Assembly (NCBI GenBank): GCA_963790245.1
Contig: CAWBNP010000002.1
Location: 1,364,001-1,428,000 of the forward strand
Source of the DNA: JACCVG01 sp963790245
GTDB taxonomy: Bacteria > Actinomycetota > Thermoleophilia > Solirubrobacterales > Thermoleophilaceae
Reading direction: 5' to 3'
DNA: 64,000 nt
Positions within the stretch are counted from its first letter, which is position 1, and the number at the start of each line of letters is the position of its first letter. Positions 1 to 8,268 of this stretch are shown here, piece after piece. The notes beneath the pieces are model-generated. The model was given only the letters and a program-made list of their open reading frames with translations. It ran no database searches and had not been told where the DNA came from. The position numbers and the translations under genes are program-made.

Positions 1-549
1 CACCTTCTTCAGCTCCTTGGCCGACGGCGGATCGGACTTGAGATAGCTCTCGGTCAGGAAGCCGGAGCCGACCCTGAAGGTCTCGGCCCAGGTGACCCCA
101 CCCGCCGTGCCGATCGCGATCTCGGTCGAGCCGCCGCCGACGTCGACGACCGCGACCCCGCCACCGCCGATCGGCGTGCCGAGCGTCTTGGTGGCGCCCA
201 CGAACGACAGTCGTGCCTCCTCGTCGCCGGAGAGCACCCGCACCGGGAACTCGGCCGCCGCCTCGACCGCGGTGACGAACTCGTGGCGGTTGGGCGCCTC
301 CCGGATCGCGGCGGTCGCGACGATCGCAATCCGCTCTGCTCCGGACTCGACCGCGTGGCGCGCCTGGGTCGCCACGACCTCCGCCGATTCGGCGATCTTG
401 TCCTTGGGGATCTTCGAGTGCTGGTGGAGACTCTTGCCGATCCGCGTATAGACCCGTTGGGTCATCAGCTCCCGCAGCTGGCCGTCGACCTCCTCGGAGA
501 CGAGCAGCCGGATCGTGTTGCTGCCGATGTCGATGCACGCGAACGCCAC
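1..549 (-). CDS. ppx: Exopolyphosphatase / GppA-family phosphatase, N-terminal part (runs off the left edge)
   Basis: This is the N-terminal 183 residues of a Ppx/GppA phosphatase, a cytoplasmic enzyme that removes phosphate from the end of polyphosphate or from pppGpp. The start shows the sugar-kinase/actin-fold phosphate-1 motif IDIGSNTIRLL (from residue 6), and near residue 145 the phosphate-2 motif VDVGGGSTE. The GTG start lies 3 bases after the sixA stop, so the two are probably one transcript. The C-terminal half is outside the window, so Ppx cannot be separated from GppA here; the phosphate genes nearby favour Ppx. Confidence 0.88.
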   Translation of the reverse strand, partial: MAFACIDIGSNTIRLLVSEEVDGQLRELMTQRVYTRIGKSLHQHSKIPKDKIAESAEVVATQARHAVESGAERIAIVATAAIREAPNRHEFVTAVEAAAEFPVRVLSGDEEARLSFVGATKTLGTPIGGGGVAVVDVGGGSTEIAIGTAGGVTWAETFRVGSGFLTESYLKSDPPSAKELKKV

Positions 550-552
550 CGC

Positions 553-984
553 TCAGCCCCCGGCCATCGCACGCAGGTCGGCGGGGCGCAGCAGCCTGAG
601 CAGCACCCGTCCGTCTACGACCGCGACGCCCGACTTCTTGAACTCGATCCGCGCGCCGGTGAGATCCTGCACCGCGGCCGAGAAGTCGGGCTCGTGGCCG
701 ACGAGCAGCGCGTTCTCCAGCCCGGCCGTCAGGGCGGGCGCGTCGAAGGAACCCTGCGCGAGCGACTCCTCGATCGTCGGCTCGACACCGAGGTGGCGAC
801 ACGCGAGCTGCGCCGTCTCGAACGCGCGGACCTTCGGGCTCGTGAAGCAGGCATCGAAGGCGACGTCGAGCTTGGCGAGCGCGCGCCCGGCGTAGTCGGC
901 CTGGCCGCGTCCCTTGGCGGTCAGCTCCCGCTCGGAGTCCGGTATCCCGTCAACCGCCTCGGCGTGGCGCAGAAACCAGATCAC
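553..984 (-). CDS. sixA: SixA-type phosphohistidine phosphatase
   Basis: This 143-residue single-domain histidine phosphatase has the catalytic RHAEA motif at residues 6-10 and the second catalytic histidine in VGHEPD (H97). The small size and lack of extra domains fit SixA, which removes phosphate from phosphohistidine in phosphotransfer proteins; the substrate here is unknown. The GTG start is supported by a -10 box six bases upstream (991-996), which implies a leaderless transcript. The gene leads directly into ppx, a pairing that is common in actinobacteria. Confidence 0.85.
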   Translation of the reverse strand: MIWFLRHAEAVDGIPDSERELTAKGRGQADYAGRALAKLDVAFDACFTSPKVRAFETAQLACRHLGVEPTIEESLAQGSFDAPALTAGLENALLVGHEPDFSAAVQDLTGARIEFKKSGVAVVDGRVLLRLLRPADLRAMAGG

Positions 985-990
985 ACGGCC

Positions 991-996
991 ACTCTA
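991..996 (-). promoter_or_regulatory. -10 box of sixA-ppx (leaderless)
   Basis: The minus strand reads TAGAGT, separated by exactly six bases from the GTG of sixA. No -35 of TTGACA type was identified. The spacing puts the transcription start on or next to the start codon. Confidence 0.5.
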
Positions 997-1014
997 GGGA
1001 ATCGGCGTACCCTT

Positions 1015-1031
1015 CTAACGGTCGCCTAATC
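1015..1031 (+). promoter_or_regulatory. Direct repeat, candidate response-regulator site upstream of the PepSY gene
   Basis: CTAACG at 1015-1020 and CTAATC at 1026-1031 are 11 bases apart, one helical turn. The same pair with the same spacing occurs at 1501 and 1512 in front of the adjacent response regulator gene. OmpR-family regulators typically bind such direct repeats, so this may be the operator of the 1539-2195 regulator. Confidence 0.45.
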
Positions 1032-1086
1032 GGTGGTTCGGCAACCTGCTTCCCGAGCGGTGAGAACCACGACAAGAGGAGCCGAC

Positions 1087-1458
1087 ATGAAGCAGATCAG
1101 GAACGTAGTCCTAGGAGTCGCCGCACTCGCCGCACTGGCGTTCGGCGGGTCGGTCATCGCCCAAGCCGGCGACGAAGCGCCTGCGCCGAGGATCTCCCAG
1201 GAGTCGCCCGCGGAGGACCGCGCCGAGGACAGGACCGAGGGTCCGGACAAGGCGATCGGCGGGTCGGCTCTCGACCAGGCCAGCGCCGCAGCACTCGACT
1301 ACCTCGGTGGCGGCGAGGTCACCGACACCGAGGTCGGCGATGAGGAGAGCAAGTACGAGGTCGAGGTGACCAATGCGGACGGCACCCAGACCGACGTGCA
1401 GCTCGACGGCGACTTCAACGTCGTCGGTGACGAGACCGACGGCCGCGAAGACGACTGA
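1087..1458 (+). CDS. Secreted PepSY-domain protein
   Basis: This is a 123-residue exported protein. An N-terminal signal peptide (KQIRN, then a hydrophobic run to about residue 26 ending SVIAQA) precedes an acidic linker and a C-terminal PepSY-like domain (AALDYLGGGEVTDTEV through the YEVEV and VQLDGDFNVVG strands). PepSY domains act outside the membrane, often as inhibitors or ligand-binding modules beside two-component systems. The ATG at 1087 follows a good GAGGAG ribosome-binding site; an in-frame GTG further upstream would add a non-signal leader and is less likely. It is followed by a terminator and then the two-component pair, with which it shares an upstream repeat. Confidence 0.78.
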   Translation: MKQIRNVVLGVAALAALAFGGSVIAQAGDEAPAPRISQESPAEDRAEDRTEGPDKAIGGSALDQASAAALDYLGGGEVTDTEVGDEESKYEVEVTNADGTQTDVQLDGDFNVVGDETDGREDD

Positions 1459-1472
1459 CGATCCAGGATTAC

Positions 1473-1500
1473 GGGGTCCGGCTCCGGCCGGGCCCCGTTT
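1473..1500 (+). terminator. Rho-independent terminator after the PepSY gene
   Basis: Arms 1473-1481 and 1488-1496 pair over 9 bp with one G-U wobble around a 6-base loop and are followed by a short T-rich stretch. It lies 15 bases after the PepSY stop and separates that gene from the two-component operon. Confidence 0.65.
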
Positions 1501-1528
1501 CTAACCGTTTCCTAATCCCGCTCTAACA
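1501..1528 (+). promoter_or_regulatory. Triple 11-bp-spaced direct repeat upstream of the response regulator
   Basis: CTAACC (1501), CTAATC (1512) and CTAACA (1523) repeat at exactly 11-base intervals just upstream of the ATG at 1539. The first two copies match the pair at 1015-1031. Position and phasing suggest an autoregulatory operator of the regulator encoded downstream. Confidence 0.5.
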
Positions 1529-1538
1529 CAATGGCCCG

Positions 1539-2195
1539 ATGAGGGTCTTGCTCGTCGAGGACGACATCAAGCTGGCGAGCATGGTCAGGCGTGGCCTGCG
1601 GGGCGACGGAACCGCCGTTGACGTCGCGACCAAGGGCGAGGATGCGCTCTGGATGGCGGGCTCGACGATGTACGACGCGATCCTGCTCGACGTGATGCTG
1701 CCGGGCATCGACGGGTTCGAGACCTGCCGTCGGATGCGCGCCGACGGAATCTGGTCTCCGGTGCTGATGCTGACCGCGCGCGACTCGGTCGAGGATCGGG
1801 TCGCAGGGCTCGACGGCGGCGCCGACGACTACCTGACCAAGCCGTTCTCGTTCACCGAGCTGCGCGCGCGGCTGCGTGCGCTCGTCCGGCGCGGCGGGAC
1901 CGAGCGGCCGGTCGTGCTCGAGGTCGGCAAGTTCCGCTTGGATCCAGCGGCAAAGCGGGTCTGGAAGGCGGAGAGCGAGGTCGCTCTCTCGCCAAAGGAG
2001 TTTGCTCTGCTGGAGGTGCTGATGCGCAGTCCCGACGAAGCGCTCTCGCGGTTTCATCTGCTCGAACACGCCTGGGAGTACGAGTACGAGAACCGCTCGA
2101 ACGTGATCGCCGTCTACGTCAACTATCTGCGCAACAAGTTGGGCGCGGACGCGATCGAGACCGTTCGCGGTGTGGGGTACAGGCTCAACTCATGA
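1539..2195 (+). CDS. OmpR-family response regulator
   Basis: This 218-residue DNA-binding regulator has an N-terminal receiver domain with the acidic pair D8/D9, phospho-acceptor D51 in LLDVMLPG and K101 in YLTKPF, followed by a winged-helix effector domain (LSPKEFALLEVL; NVIAVYVNYLRNKLG; TVRGVGYRL). Its stop overlaps the ATG of the histidine kinase (ATGA), so the two form a coupled pair. The upstream direct repeats also occur before the PepSY gene, suggesting that gene is a target and that the regulator controls itself. Confidence 0.92.
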   Translation: MRVLLVEDDIKLASMVRRGLRGDGTAVDVATKGEDALWMAGSTMYDAILLDVMLPGIDGFETCRRMRADGIWSPVLMLTARDSVEDRVAGLDGGADDYLTKPFSFTELRARLRALVRRGGTERPVVLEVGKFRLDPAAKRVWKAESEVALSPKEFALLEVLMRSPDEALSRFHLLEHAWEYEYENRSNVIAVYVNYLRNKLGADAIETVRGVGYRLNS

Positions 2196-3604
2196 GCCGG
2201 TTGCCGATCCGCATCCGACTCACGCTCGCCTTCGCCCTGGCGGTGATCGTCGTCTTCGCGGGCACCGGGCTGTTCCTTCACCTGCGACTGGGCGAGGAGC
2301 TGGGCGAGTCGATCGACGCCGGTTTGCGCTCGCGGGCCGCCGACCTCGTCGCGCTGATCACCGAGGGCTCCGTCGAACTCGAGAAAACGGAGGTTCCCGG
2401 CCTCGCCCCTGAGTCCCGGAGCTTCACACAGGTACTCGAGTCCGACGGCGCGATCGACGACGCCACCCGCGCGATCCGTGAGATCCCGCTGCTGAACGCC
2501 GCGCAGGTCGATCGCGCGAGCAGCCGGCCAATCTTGTTCGACCGCGCCAACCCACTCGATCCCGCCGAGCAGATCCGCGTGGTGGCGGCCCCCGCCAGGG
2601 AAGAGGACCGAGTCCGGATCGCGGTCGTAGCCACGTCATTGCAACCACGCGAGGAGGCGCTCGCGGGCCTTACGACGTTGCTGCTGCTGGGCGGCCCGAT
2701 CGCGGTGCTGCTGATCTCGATCGCCGGCTACACGCTAGCGGCAGCTGCCTTGCGACCAGTCGAAGCAATGCGCCTACGAGCCGACTCGATCAGCGCCGAG
2801 GCCGGCGAGGAGCAGCTACCCGTGCCGGCGGCCGACGACGAGATCAGCCGGCTCGGCAAGACGCTCAACCTGATGCTCGGCCGCCTCCGAGGCGCCCTGG
2901 CACGCGAGCGGCGATTCGTCGCCGACGCGAGCCACGAGCTGCGCACCCCACTCGCGATCCTCAAGGGCGAGGTCGAACTGGCGCTCGAGCAGCGGCCCAC
3001 GCGCGAGGACCTGTTGAAGACGATGGCTTCTGTCGGCGAAGAGACCGACCGGCTGGTGCGGCTGGCCGAGGATCTGCTCGTAGTCGCGCGGACCGACGAC
3101 CACGGGCTGCCGATCCGGATCGAGACCTTCGACGCGCGCGAGCTCGGCGTCCGGGTGCTCGCCCGCTTCGAGCAACGCGCGCGCGAGGAGCAGCGAGCGC
3201 TCGTCTTCGATCCGGGCGAGGTCCAGACGATCGCAGCCGATCCGCTGCGCGTCGAGCAGGCGCTCGTCAACCTGCTCGACAACGCGCTGCGCCACGGCGA
3301 GGGCGATGTCACGCTGAGCTTCGCCGCCGCGCAAGACGACGTGAAGATCGAGGTGGCCGACCGCGGACCCGGCTTTCCGCCGGAGCTGACCGAGCGTGCC
3401 TTCGACCGGTTCACCCGCGGCGACCAAGCGCGTGGCCGCGGCGGAGCCGGGCTCGGCCTCTCGATCGTGCGCGTGATCGCCGAGGCTCACGGCGGATCGG
3501 CGCGCGCGGAGAATTCAGTGCACGGAGCGACCGTGACCGTGCGGATCCCTCAGGAAGCCTCGAGCTCGAGCAGGAACCGCTTGCGCTCGATCCCGCCGCC
3601 GTAG
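2192..3604 (+). CDS. Membrane sensor histidine kinase (HAMP)
   Basis: This 470-residue kinase is the partner of the preceding regulator. It has a transmembrane helix at about residues 8-30, an extracytoplasmic sensor region, a second helix at about 155-185, a HAMP domain, the H-box ASHELRTPLAILKGE (His near 248) and a HATPase domain with N-box NLLDNALRHG, G1 DRGPGF and G2 GAGLGLSIV. The true protein probably ends soon after VTVRIP; the Ser/Arg/Pro tail reads through the antisense strand of ogt, and the two genes overlap tail-to-tail by 55 bases. Confidence 0.9.
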   Translation: MSRLPIRIRLTLAFALAVIVVFAGTGLFLHLRLGEELGESIDAGLRSRAADLVALITEGSVELEKTEVPGLAPESRSFTQVLESDGAIDDATRAIREIPLLNAAQVDRASSRPILFDRANPLDPAEQIRVVAAPAREEDRVRIAVVATSLQPREEALAGLTTLLLLGGPIAVLLISIAGYTLAAAALRPVEAMRLRADSISAEAGEEQLPVPAADDEISRLGKTLNLMLGRLRGALARERRFVADASHELRTPLAILKGEVELALEQRPTREDLLKTMASVGEETDRLVRLAEDLLVVARTDDHGLPIRIETFDARELGVRVLARFEQRAREEQRALVFDPGEVQTIAADPLRVEQALVNLLDNALRHGEGDVTLSFAAAQDDVKIEVADRGPGFPPELTERAFDRFTRGDQARGRGGAGLGLSIVRVIAEAHGGSARAENSVHGATVTVRIPQEASSSSRNRLRSIPPP

Positions 3605-4149
3605 TTGCCGATCGCGCCGCCGGACCGCACGACTCGGTGGCAGGGGACGACGATCGGCAGCGGGTTGGTCGCCATCGCGGTCCCCACCGCGCGGGCGGCA
3701 CGCGGGTGTCCCACCAGCGCGGCCAGCTCACCGTAGGAGGCAACCTCGCCGTAGCCGACCTGCGCGGCGAGGCTCTGGAGGACCTGGCGCCTGAAGCCCG
3801 TTGTCATCGTCCAGTCGAGCGGCAGGTCGAAGCTGCGGCGCCGCCCCTCGAAGAACTCGTCGAGCTCGGTCCGCACTGCGTCGAGCCGGCGCGGCAGCTC
3901 GAGCACCCGCGGCGAGATCTCCGTGGCGATCCGCTCGAGCGACGCGGTCTCGTCGTACTCCGGGAAGGAGACAAAAACGAGGCCGCGCTCGGTCGCGGCG
4001 ACGAGTACGTTGCCGAACGGGGTGTCGGCGTGCGCGTACGCAACATCGACCAGTCCGGCGTCCGCGGCGCGCTCGAGCGCCGCGGCGCTGGCGGCCATTG
4101 CGCCGTCGGCCGAGATCGGGGCGCTCAATGCGGTGTCGAGATCATTCAC
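3550..4149 (-). CDS. ogt: Methylated-DNA-protein-cysteine S-methyltransferase
   Basis: This enzyme repairs O6-alkylguanine by transferring the alkyl group to its own cysteine. The C-terminal half contains the active-site motif PCHRVV (Cys near 170), preceded by the HTH region GYGEVASYGELAALVGHPRAAR and followed by GGAIGNYGGG, as in Ogt/MGMT. The first 60 residues are an unrelated-looking extension. The GTG start at 4149 overlaps the sigma-factor stop by 8 bases and has AGGAG about 10 bases upstream, so translation is coupled to the sigma gene. The 3' end overlaps the convergent histidine kinase. Confidence 0.9.
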   Translation of the reverse strand: MNDLDTALSAPISADGAMAASAAALERAADAGLVDVAYAHADTPFGNVLVAATERGLVFVSFPEYDETASLERIATEISPRVLELPRRLDAVRTELDEFFEGRRRSFDLPLDWTMTTGFRRQVLQSLAAQVGYGEVASYGELAALVGHPRAARAVGTAMATNPLPIVVPCHRVVRSGGAIGNYGGGIERKRFLLELEAS

Positions 4150-4627
4150 TTGGAAATTGCTCCTGTTCCAGGTCGTTTCGGAGGGTCTGAAGTCCTTCAT
4201 GGAGGCTGCGTCGCGCGGCCTCCGGTGAGCAGTCGAGCGCGGCGCCGATCTCCTCGTGGGCGAGGTCCGCGACGAACCGCAGAGCGATCGCGCTGCGCTG
4301 CTTGGGGGGCAATTCGCGCACCCGAGCCCAGATTGGTCCGGGCTCGCGCGGGTCGGGGGCGACCCCGGTTCCCGGGTCGGGCTCGGCGATCGGCTCCGGT
4401 CGACGGCGCGTCGCCCGATGCTCGTCGATCGCCTTGCGGCTCGCGATCGTCAGCAGCCAGGCGCGGACGTTCGCCCCATCGCCGAGCTCCGGGTAGGCGC
4501 GCAGCGCGGCGATGATCGTCTCCTGAAAGCAGTCGTCAGCGCGGTCGGGACCGACCGACGCCGCGAGCAACCGCCAGACGTCGTCGCGGTGCCGCTCGAG
4601 CGTGATCTGGAAGGGAGGCAGGCCCAC
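4142..4627 (-). CDS. ECF-type RNA polymerase sigma factor
   Basis: This is a short sigma-70 family protein of about 161 residues. Region 2 is recognisable as FQITLERHRDDVWRLLAA followed by DDCFQETIIAALRAY and WLLTIASRKAIDEHR; region 4 as LPPKQRSAIALRFVADLAHEEIGAAL with a terminal recognition helix. The GTG at 4627 is the start that fits the domain; GTG codons further upstream in frame would add a non-conserved leader. It is followed by and overlaps ogt, so the pair may be an alkylation- or stress-response operon. No anti-sigma gene is adjacent. Confidence 0.82.
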   Translation of the reverse strand: MGLPPFQITLERHRDDVWRLLAASVGPDRADDCFQETIIAALRAYPELGDGANVRAWLLTIASRKAIDEHRATRRRPEPIAEPDPGTGVAPDPREPGPIWARVRELPPKQRSAIALRFVADLAHEEIGAALDCSPEAARRSLHEGLQTLRNDLEQEQFPSE

Positions 4628-4688
4628 TGTTGAGGAGACGACCGGGCACACGAAAACGTGAGGTCGCCGCGCCACGTTATCCGGCCGT

Positions 4689-5414
4689 TCACGGCTGGCC
4701 GGGTCCGGGCAACTCGGGCGTCGAACGCTCGAGGCGCGAAGCGTCCTCGAACTCCCGGAACAGCCCGGTGACGACGAACGCGGTCTGCTCTCCGACGTCG
4801 ACCGCGTTGTCGCCGATCCGCTCGATCGCGCGGGCAACGAGCATCATGTGCATCGCCCACTCGCGCGTGTCCTCATCGGTGCCGATCTCGATCGCGATCC
4901 GGAAGATGTCGCGGTTGAGCTGGTCGATCAGATCGTCCTGGCGGACGAGATCCTCGGCGAGCTGGACGTCGCGCCGCGCAAAGCACTGCTTGCACTGCGC
5001 CACCATCGAGGAGGCCTGGCGGCCCATCCGGTCAAGCGACTGCATGATCCGCTCCTCGGTCGGTGCATCTCGACCATCGAGCGGGATCAGCTTGGCGATG
5101 TTGACGCACTGGTCGCCCATCCGCTCGACGTGCTTGATCAGGTCGAGGATCGCCGCGACGAGCCGCAGGTCAGTCGCGACGGGGGCCTGCCGCGCAAGTA
5201 GTGAGAGGACGCCCTGATGGACTTCCAGGTAGCGACCGTCGAGCCGGTCGTCGTCGGCGACCACCATCGAGGCGAGCTCGATGTCGCGCTGCTCGAGCGA
5301 CTCGAGCACGCGGTCGAGGGTCTCGACGACCATGTCGAGCCCGCCGAGCGCCTGCTCCTCGAGCAGGGCGAGCTCGTCTTGAAAGCTGGACCGGTTGCTG
5401 GTGTTGACTGCCAT
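4689..5414 (-). CDS. phoU: PhoU phosphate-signalling regulator
   Basis: This 241-residue cytoplasmic protein has two PhoU three-helix repeats, each with the metal-binding E/D motif (KHVERMGDQ and ARAIERIGDNAVDVGE). PhoU links the Pst transporter to its sensor kinase and represses the Pho response when phosphate is plentiful. It is the last gene of the pst operon, 5 bases after pstB. The tail after about residue 225 is low-complexity. Confidence 0.93.
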   Translation of the reverse strand: MAVNTSNRSSFQDELALLEEQALGGLDMVVETLDRVLESLEQRDIELASMVVADDDRLDGRYLEVHQGVLSLLARQAPVATDLRLVAAILDLIKHVERMGDQCVNIAKLIPLDGRDAPTEERIMQSLDRMGRQASSMVAQCKQCFARRDVQLAEDLVRQDDLIDQLNRDIFRIAIEIGTDEDTREWAMHMMLVARAIERIGDNAVDVGEQTAFVVTGLFREFEDASRLERSTPELPGPGQP

Positions 5415-5419
5415 GCCGA

Positions 5420-6310
5420 TCAGCCCATCTTTCCGGTCACGTAGGCCTCGGTCCGCTCATCGGCCGGGTTGGTGAAAATCTTCTCCGTGTCGTCGAACTC
5501 GACGACCGTGCCGGTGCGGTTGTCGTTCTCGTCGAGCGAGACCACGAAGAAGGCGGTCTTGTCCGAGATCCGCGCGGCCTGCTGCATGTTGTGCGTCACG
5601 ATCACGATCGAGTAGTCCTGCTTGAGCTCGATCATCAGATCCTCGATCTTGCCGGTCGAGATCGGGTCGAGCGCCGAGCAGGGCTCGTCCATCAGGATCA
5701 CATCGGGCGCGACCGCCAGGCAGCGGGCGATGCAGAGCCGCTGCTGCTGACCGCCGGACATCCCGAAGGCGTTGTCCTTGAGCCGGTCCTTGACCTCGTC
5801 CCAGAGCGCGCCGCGGCGTAGAGCCATCTCGACGATCTCGTCCATGTCGCCGTCCATCCCCGTGATCCGGGGTCCGAAGGCGATGTTCTCGTAGATCGAC
5901 TTGGGGAATGGGTTCGGCTTCTGGAAGACCATGCCGATCCGCTTGCGGACCTGGACCGCGTCGATGTTCGGGCCATAGAGGTTCTCGCCGTGGTAGAGGA
6001 TCGTGCCCTTGACGTCCGTCCCGACGATCAGGTCGTTCATCCGGTTGAGACAGCGCAGCATCGTCGACTTCCCGCAGCCCGACGGGCCGATCAGCGCCGT
6101 GATCTCGTTCTTGCCCATCTGGAAGTTGATCTCGTCGATCGCCGGAGCCGAGGCGTTCGGGTAGGTCACCTTCAGATCCCTGACGTCGAAGATCACCTCA
6201 CGGACGGGGGCAGCTTCTTCGACGGGCTCCGCCGTCGCAGCGTCCGTGCGCGGAGTCTGGCCCATCCCGCGGAAGGGGTTTGCCTCGCCCGCCTTATCGA
6301 TGTCGGTCAT
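5420..6310 (-). CDS. pstB: Phosphate ABC transporter ATP-binding protein PstB
   Basis: This is the ATPase of the high-affinity phosphate importer. It has Walker [10 protein letters not shown], the signature [16 protein letters not shown], Walker [13 protein letters not shown] and the switch histidine in VTHNM. A roughly 40-residue N-terminal extension precedes the ABC domain. The ATG at 6310 has AAAGGTG about 9 bases upstream; a GTG 12 bases earlier is the alternative. It lies between pstA and phoU. Confidence 0.95.
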   Translation of the reverse strand: MTDIDKAGEANPFRGMGQTPRTDAATAEPVEEAAPVREVIFDVRDLKVTYPNASAPAIDEINFQMGKNEITALIGPSGCGKSTMLRCLNRMNDLIVGTDVKGTILYHGENLYGPNIDAVQVRKRIGMVFQKPNPFPKSIYENIAFGPRITGMDGDMDEIVEMALRRGALWDEVKDRLKDNAFGMSGGQQQRLCIARCLAVAPDVILMDEPCSALDPISTGKIEDLMIELKQDYSIVIVTHNMQQAARISDKTAFFVVSLDENDNRTGTVVEFDDTEKIFTNPADERTEAYVTGKMG

Positions 6311-6329
6311 TTCCTTGTGCACCTTTCAC

Positions 6330-7268
6330 CTACCACTTCTGTTCGTAGCGGTTGCGTAGATAGATCGCGACGCTGTTCATCAGCACGAGCACGGCGAGCA
6401 GCACGATGATCGCGCTGGCCGCCAGGGCCTGGAAGTCGGCGCCCGGGGCCGAGATCCACGTGTTGATCTGCAGCGGGAGCGCCGAGATCGCGCTGAAGAT
6501 CCCGCTCGGATTCTGGGTGTTGAAGGTCGCGGCGCCGAGCAGTAAGAGAGGCGCGGTCTCGCCAATCGCGCGCGACAGGGCGAGGATCACGCCCGTCGCG
6601 ACGCCGGGGATCGCGGCCGGCAGGACCTGCCGCCAGGTCGTCTGCCACTTGGTCGCGCCGAGCGCCATCGAGCCCTCGCGGATCGAGGATGGAACCGCTC
6701 GCAGCGCCTCTCGGCCGGCGATGATCACGACCGGGAGCACGAGCAGCCCGAGCGTCAGCCCGCCGGCGAGGATGATCTTGCCGAGATCGAGCGGTCCTCG
6801 CACGAGGAAGGCGAGGCCGAGGATCCCGTAGACGATCGACGGAACCGCGGCGAGATTCTGGATGTTGACCTCGACGAAGGTGTTGAACCGCCCGATCATC
6901 CGGCCGGTGACCGTTCGCTGGTCCGCGTAGTCGGTTCCGTACTCCTCGAGGTAGACCGCCGAGGCGAGCCCGATCGGCACGATGAAGACGATGCAGACGA
7001 CCATCAGCCAGAGGGTTCCCAGCAGCGAGGTGGCGATGCCCGCGTCGGCGGGGAAGGCCGAGGCCTTGTCGGTGATGAACTCCGGGCTGAGCCCGGGCAG
7101 GCCCTTGGTGAAGACGTCGATGAACAGCGCGATCAGCATCGCCAGGCTGATCAGCAGGGCGAGGATCAGCGCCGCCTCGAAGGCGCGCTCGCGCAGCTTC
7201 GCGCGGCCGTCGGCGGGCGGGATCACACGGACGCCCGCACGCGGGGCGTCGAGCGAGGTGCTGCTCAC
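6330..7268 (-). CDS. pstA: Phosphate ABC transporter permease PstA
   Basis: This 312-residue inner-membrane permease has about six helices. The EAA-type cytoplasmic loop (EALRAVPSSIREGSMALGATKWQT) is where PstB docks. The GTG start overlaps the pstC stop as GTGA, so expression is coupled. The N-terminal segment up to residue 30 is probably cytoplasmic. Confidence 0.94.
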   Translation of the reverse strand: MSSTSLDAPRAGVRVIPPADGRAKLRERAFEAALILALLISLAMLIALFIDVFTKGLPGLSPEFITDKASAFPADAGIATSLLGTLWLMVVCIVFIVPIGLASAVYLEEYGTDYADQRTVTGRMIGRFNTFVEVNIQNLAAVPSIVYGILGLAFLVRGPLDLGKIILAGGLTLGLLVLPVVIIAGREALRAVPSSIREGSMALGATKWQTTWRQVLPAAIPGVATGVILALSRAIGETAPLLLLGAATFNTQNPSGIFSAISALPLQINTWISAPGADFQALAASAIIVLLAVLVLMNSVAIYLRNRYEQKW

Positions 7269-8245
7269 TCGTACACCTGCCGGTATTTGCGCACGAAGCG
7301 GATCGAAACCGCGTTCATCACGAGCGTGATCAGGAACAACAGTGCCCCGACCGCGAAGATCGCCTTGAACTGAACGGTGCTCGCCGGGATGTCGCCCTTG
7401 CCGGTGTTGGCGATGAAGGCCGTCATCGTCTCGAGCGAGATCGTCGGGTTGAGCGAGAACTCGGGCCGGATGCCGCCGGCGATCAGCACGATCATCGTCT
7501 CGCCGACCGCGCGCGAGACGCCGAGCACGATCGAGGCGACGACCCCCGACAGCGCGGCCGGAAAGACGACCCTGATCGAGGTCTGCAGCCGCGATGCGCC
7601 GAGGCCGAAAGACCCCTCGCGCAGCGAGGCGGGCACCGCGCGCATCGCGTCCTCGGACAGCGACGCGATCGTCGGCAGGACCATGAACCCCATGATCACG
7701 CCGGCCGACAGCGCGTTGAACGATTCGAGCTGGATCCCGATGCTCTTGAGCAGCGGCGTGAAGAAGACCAGCGCGAAGAACCCGAAGACGATCGTCGGGA
7801 TACCTGCGAGCAACTCGATCACCGGCTTGACGGCGCCGCGGACCCGCTTGCTCGCGTACTCGGCAAGGTAGATCGCAGTCGCGAGACCGAGCGGGATCGC
7901 CACCACGAGCGCGATCGCAGACACGACGAACGTCCCGGTGATCAGCGGCAGGACTCCGAGGCTCGGTTCGGGCGTCGCCTGGGGCGCCCAGGTCGTGCCG
8001 AACAGGAAATCGAAGATCCCGACCGGCTGGGTCGGGTCGCCGCCGCGGGTCAGCGAGCCCTGGGTGAAGAAGAGGATCGTCTCGCCGGCAAGCGAGAGGA
8101 CGATCCCGAGCGTCGTCAGCAAGGAGATCGCGGCGGCCGCGATCAGCGCGATCCGGATCGCCTTCTCGCCGAGACGACGCTGAGGGGCGCCCAGAACCGG
8201 CCCGGGCACCCCCCCTCGCGTCATTGACCGTGGTCGGGCTTCCAT
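7265..8245 (-). CDS. pstC: Phosphate ABC transporter permease PstC
   Basis: This 326-residue permease is the partner of PstA, with a first helix at about residues 30-55 and the EAA loop DAMRAVPASLREGSFGLGASR. The region between the first two helices (TRGGDPTQPVGIFDFLFGTTW) is a typical PstC periplasmic segment. It starts 23 bases after pstS and overlaps pstA by four bases. Confidence 0.94.
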   Translation of the reverse strand: MEARPRSMTRGGVPGPVLGAPQRRLGEKAIRIALIAAAAISLLTTLGIVLSLAGETILFFTQGSLTRGGDPTQPVGIFDFLFGTTWAPQATPEPSLGVLPLITGTFVVSAIALVVAIPLGLATAIYLAEYASKRVRGAVKPVIELLAGIPTIVFGFFALVFFTPLLKSIGIQLESFNALSAGVIMGFMVLPTIASLSEDAMRAVPASLREGSFGLGASRLQTSIRVVFPAALSGVVASIVLGVSRAVGETMIVLIAGGIRPEFSLNPTISLETMTAFIANTGKGDIPASTVQFKAIFAVGALLFLITLVMNAVSIRFVRKYRQVYE

Positions 8246-8268
8246 GCTGTCACTGAGCCCTTGCTGCT

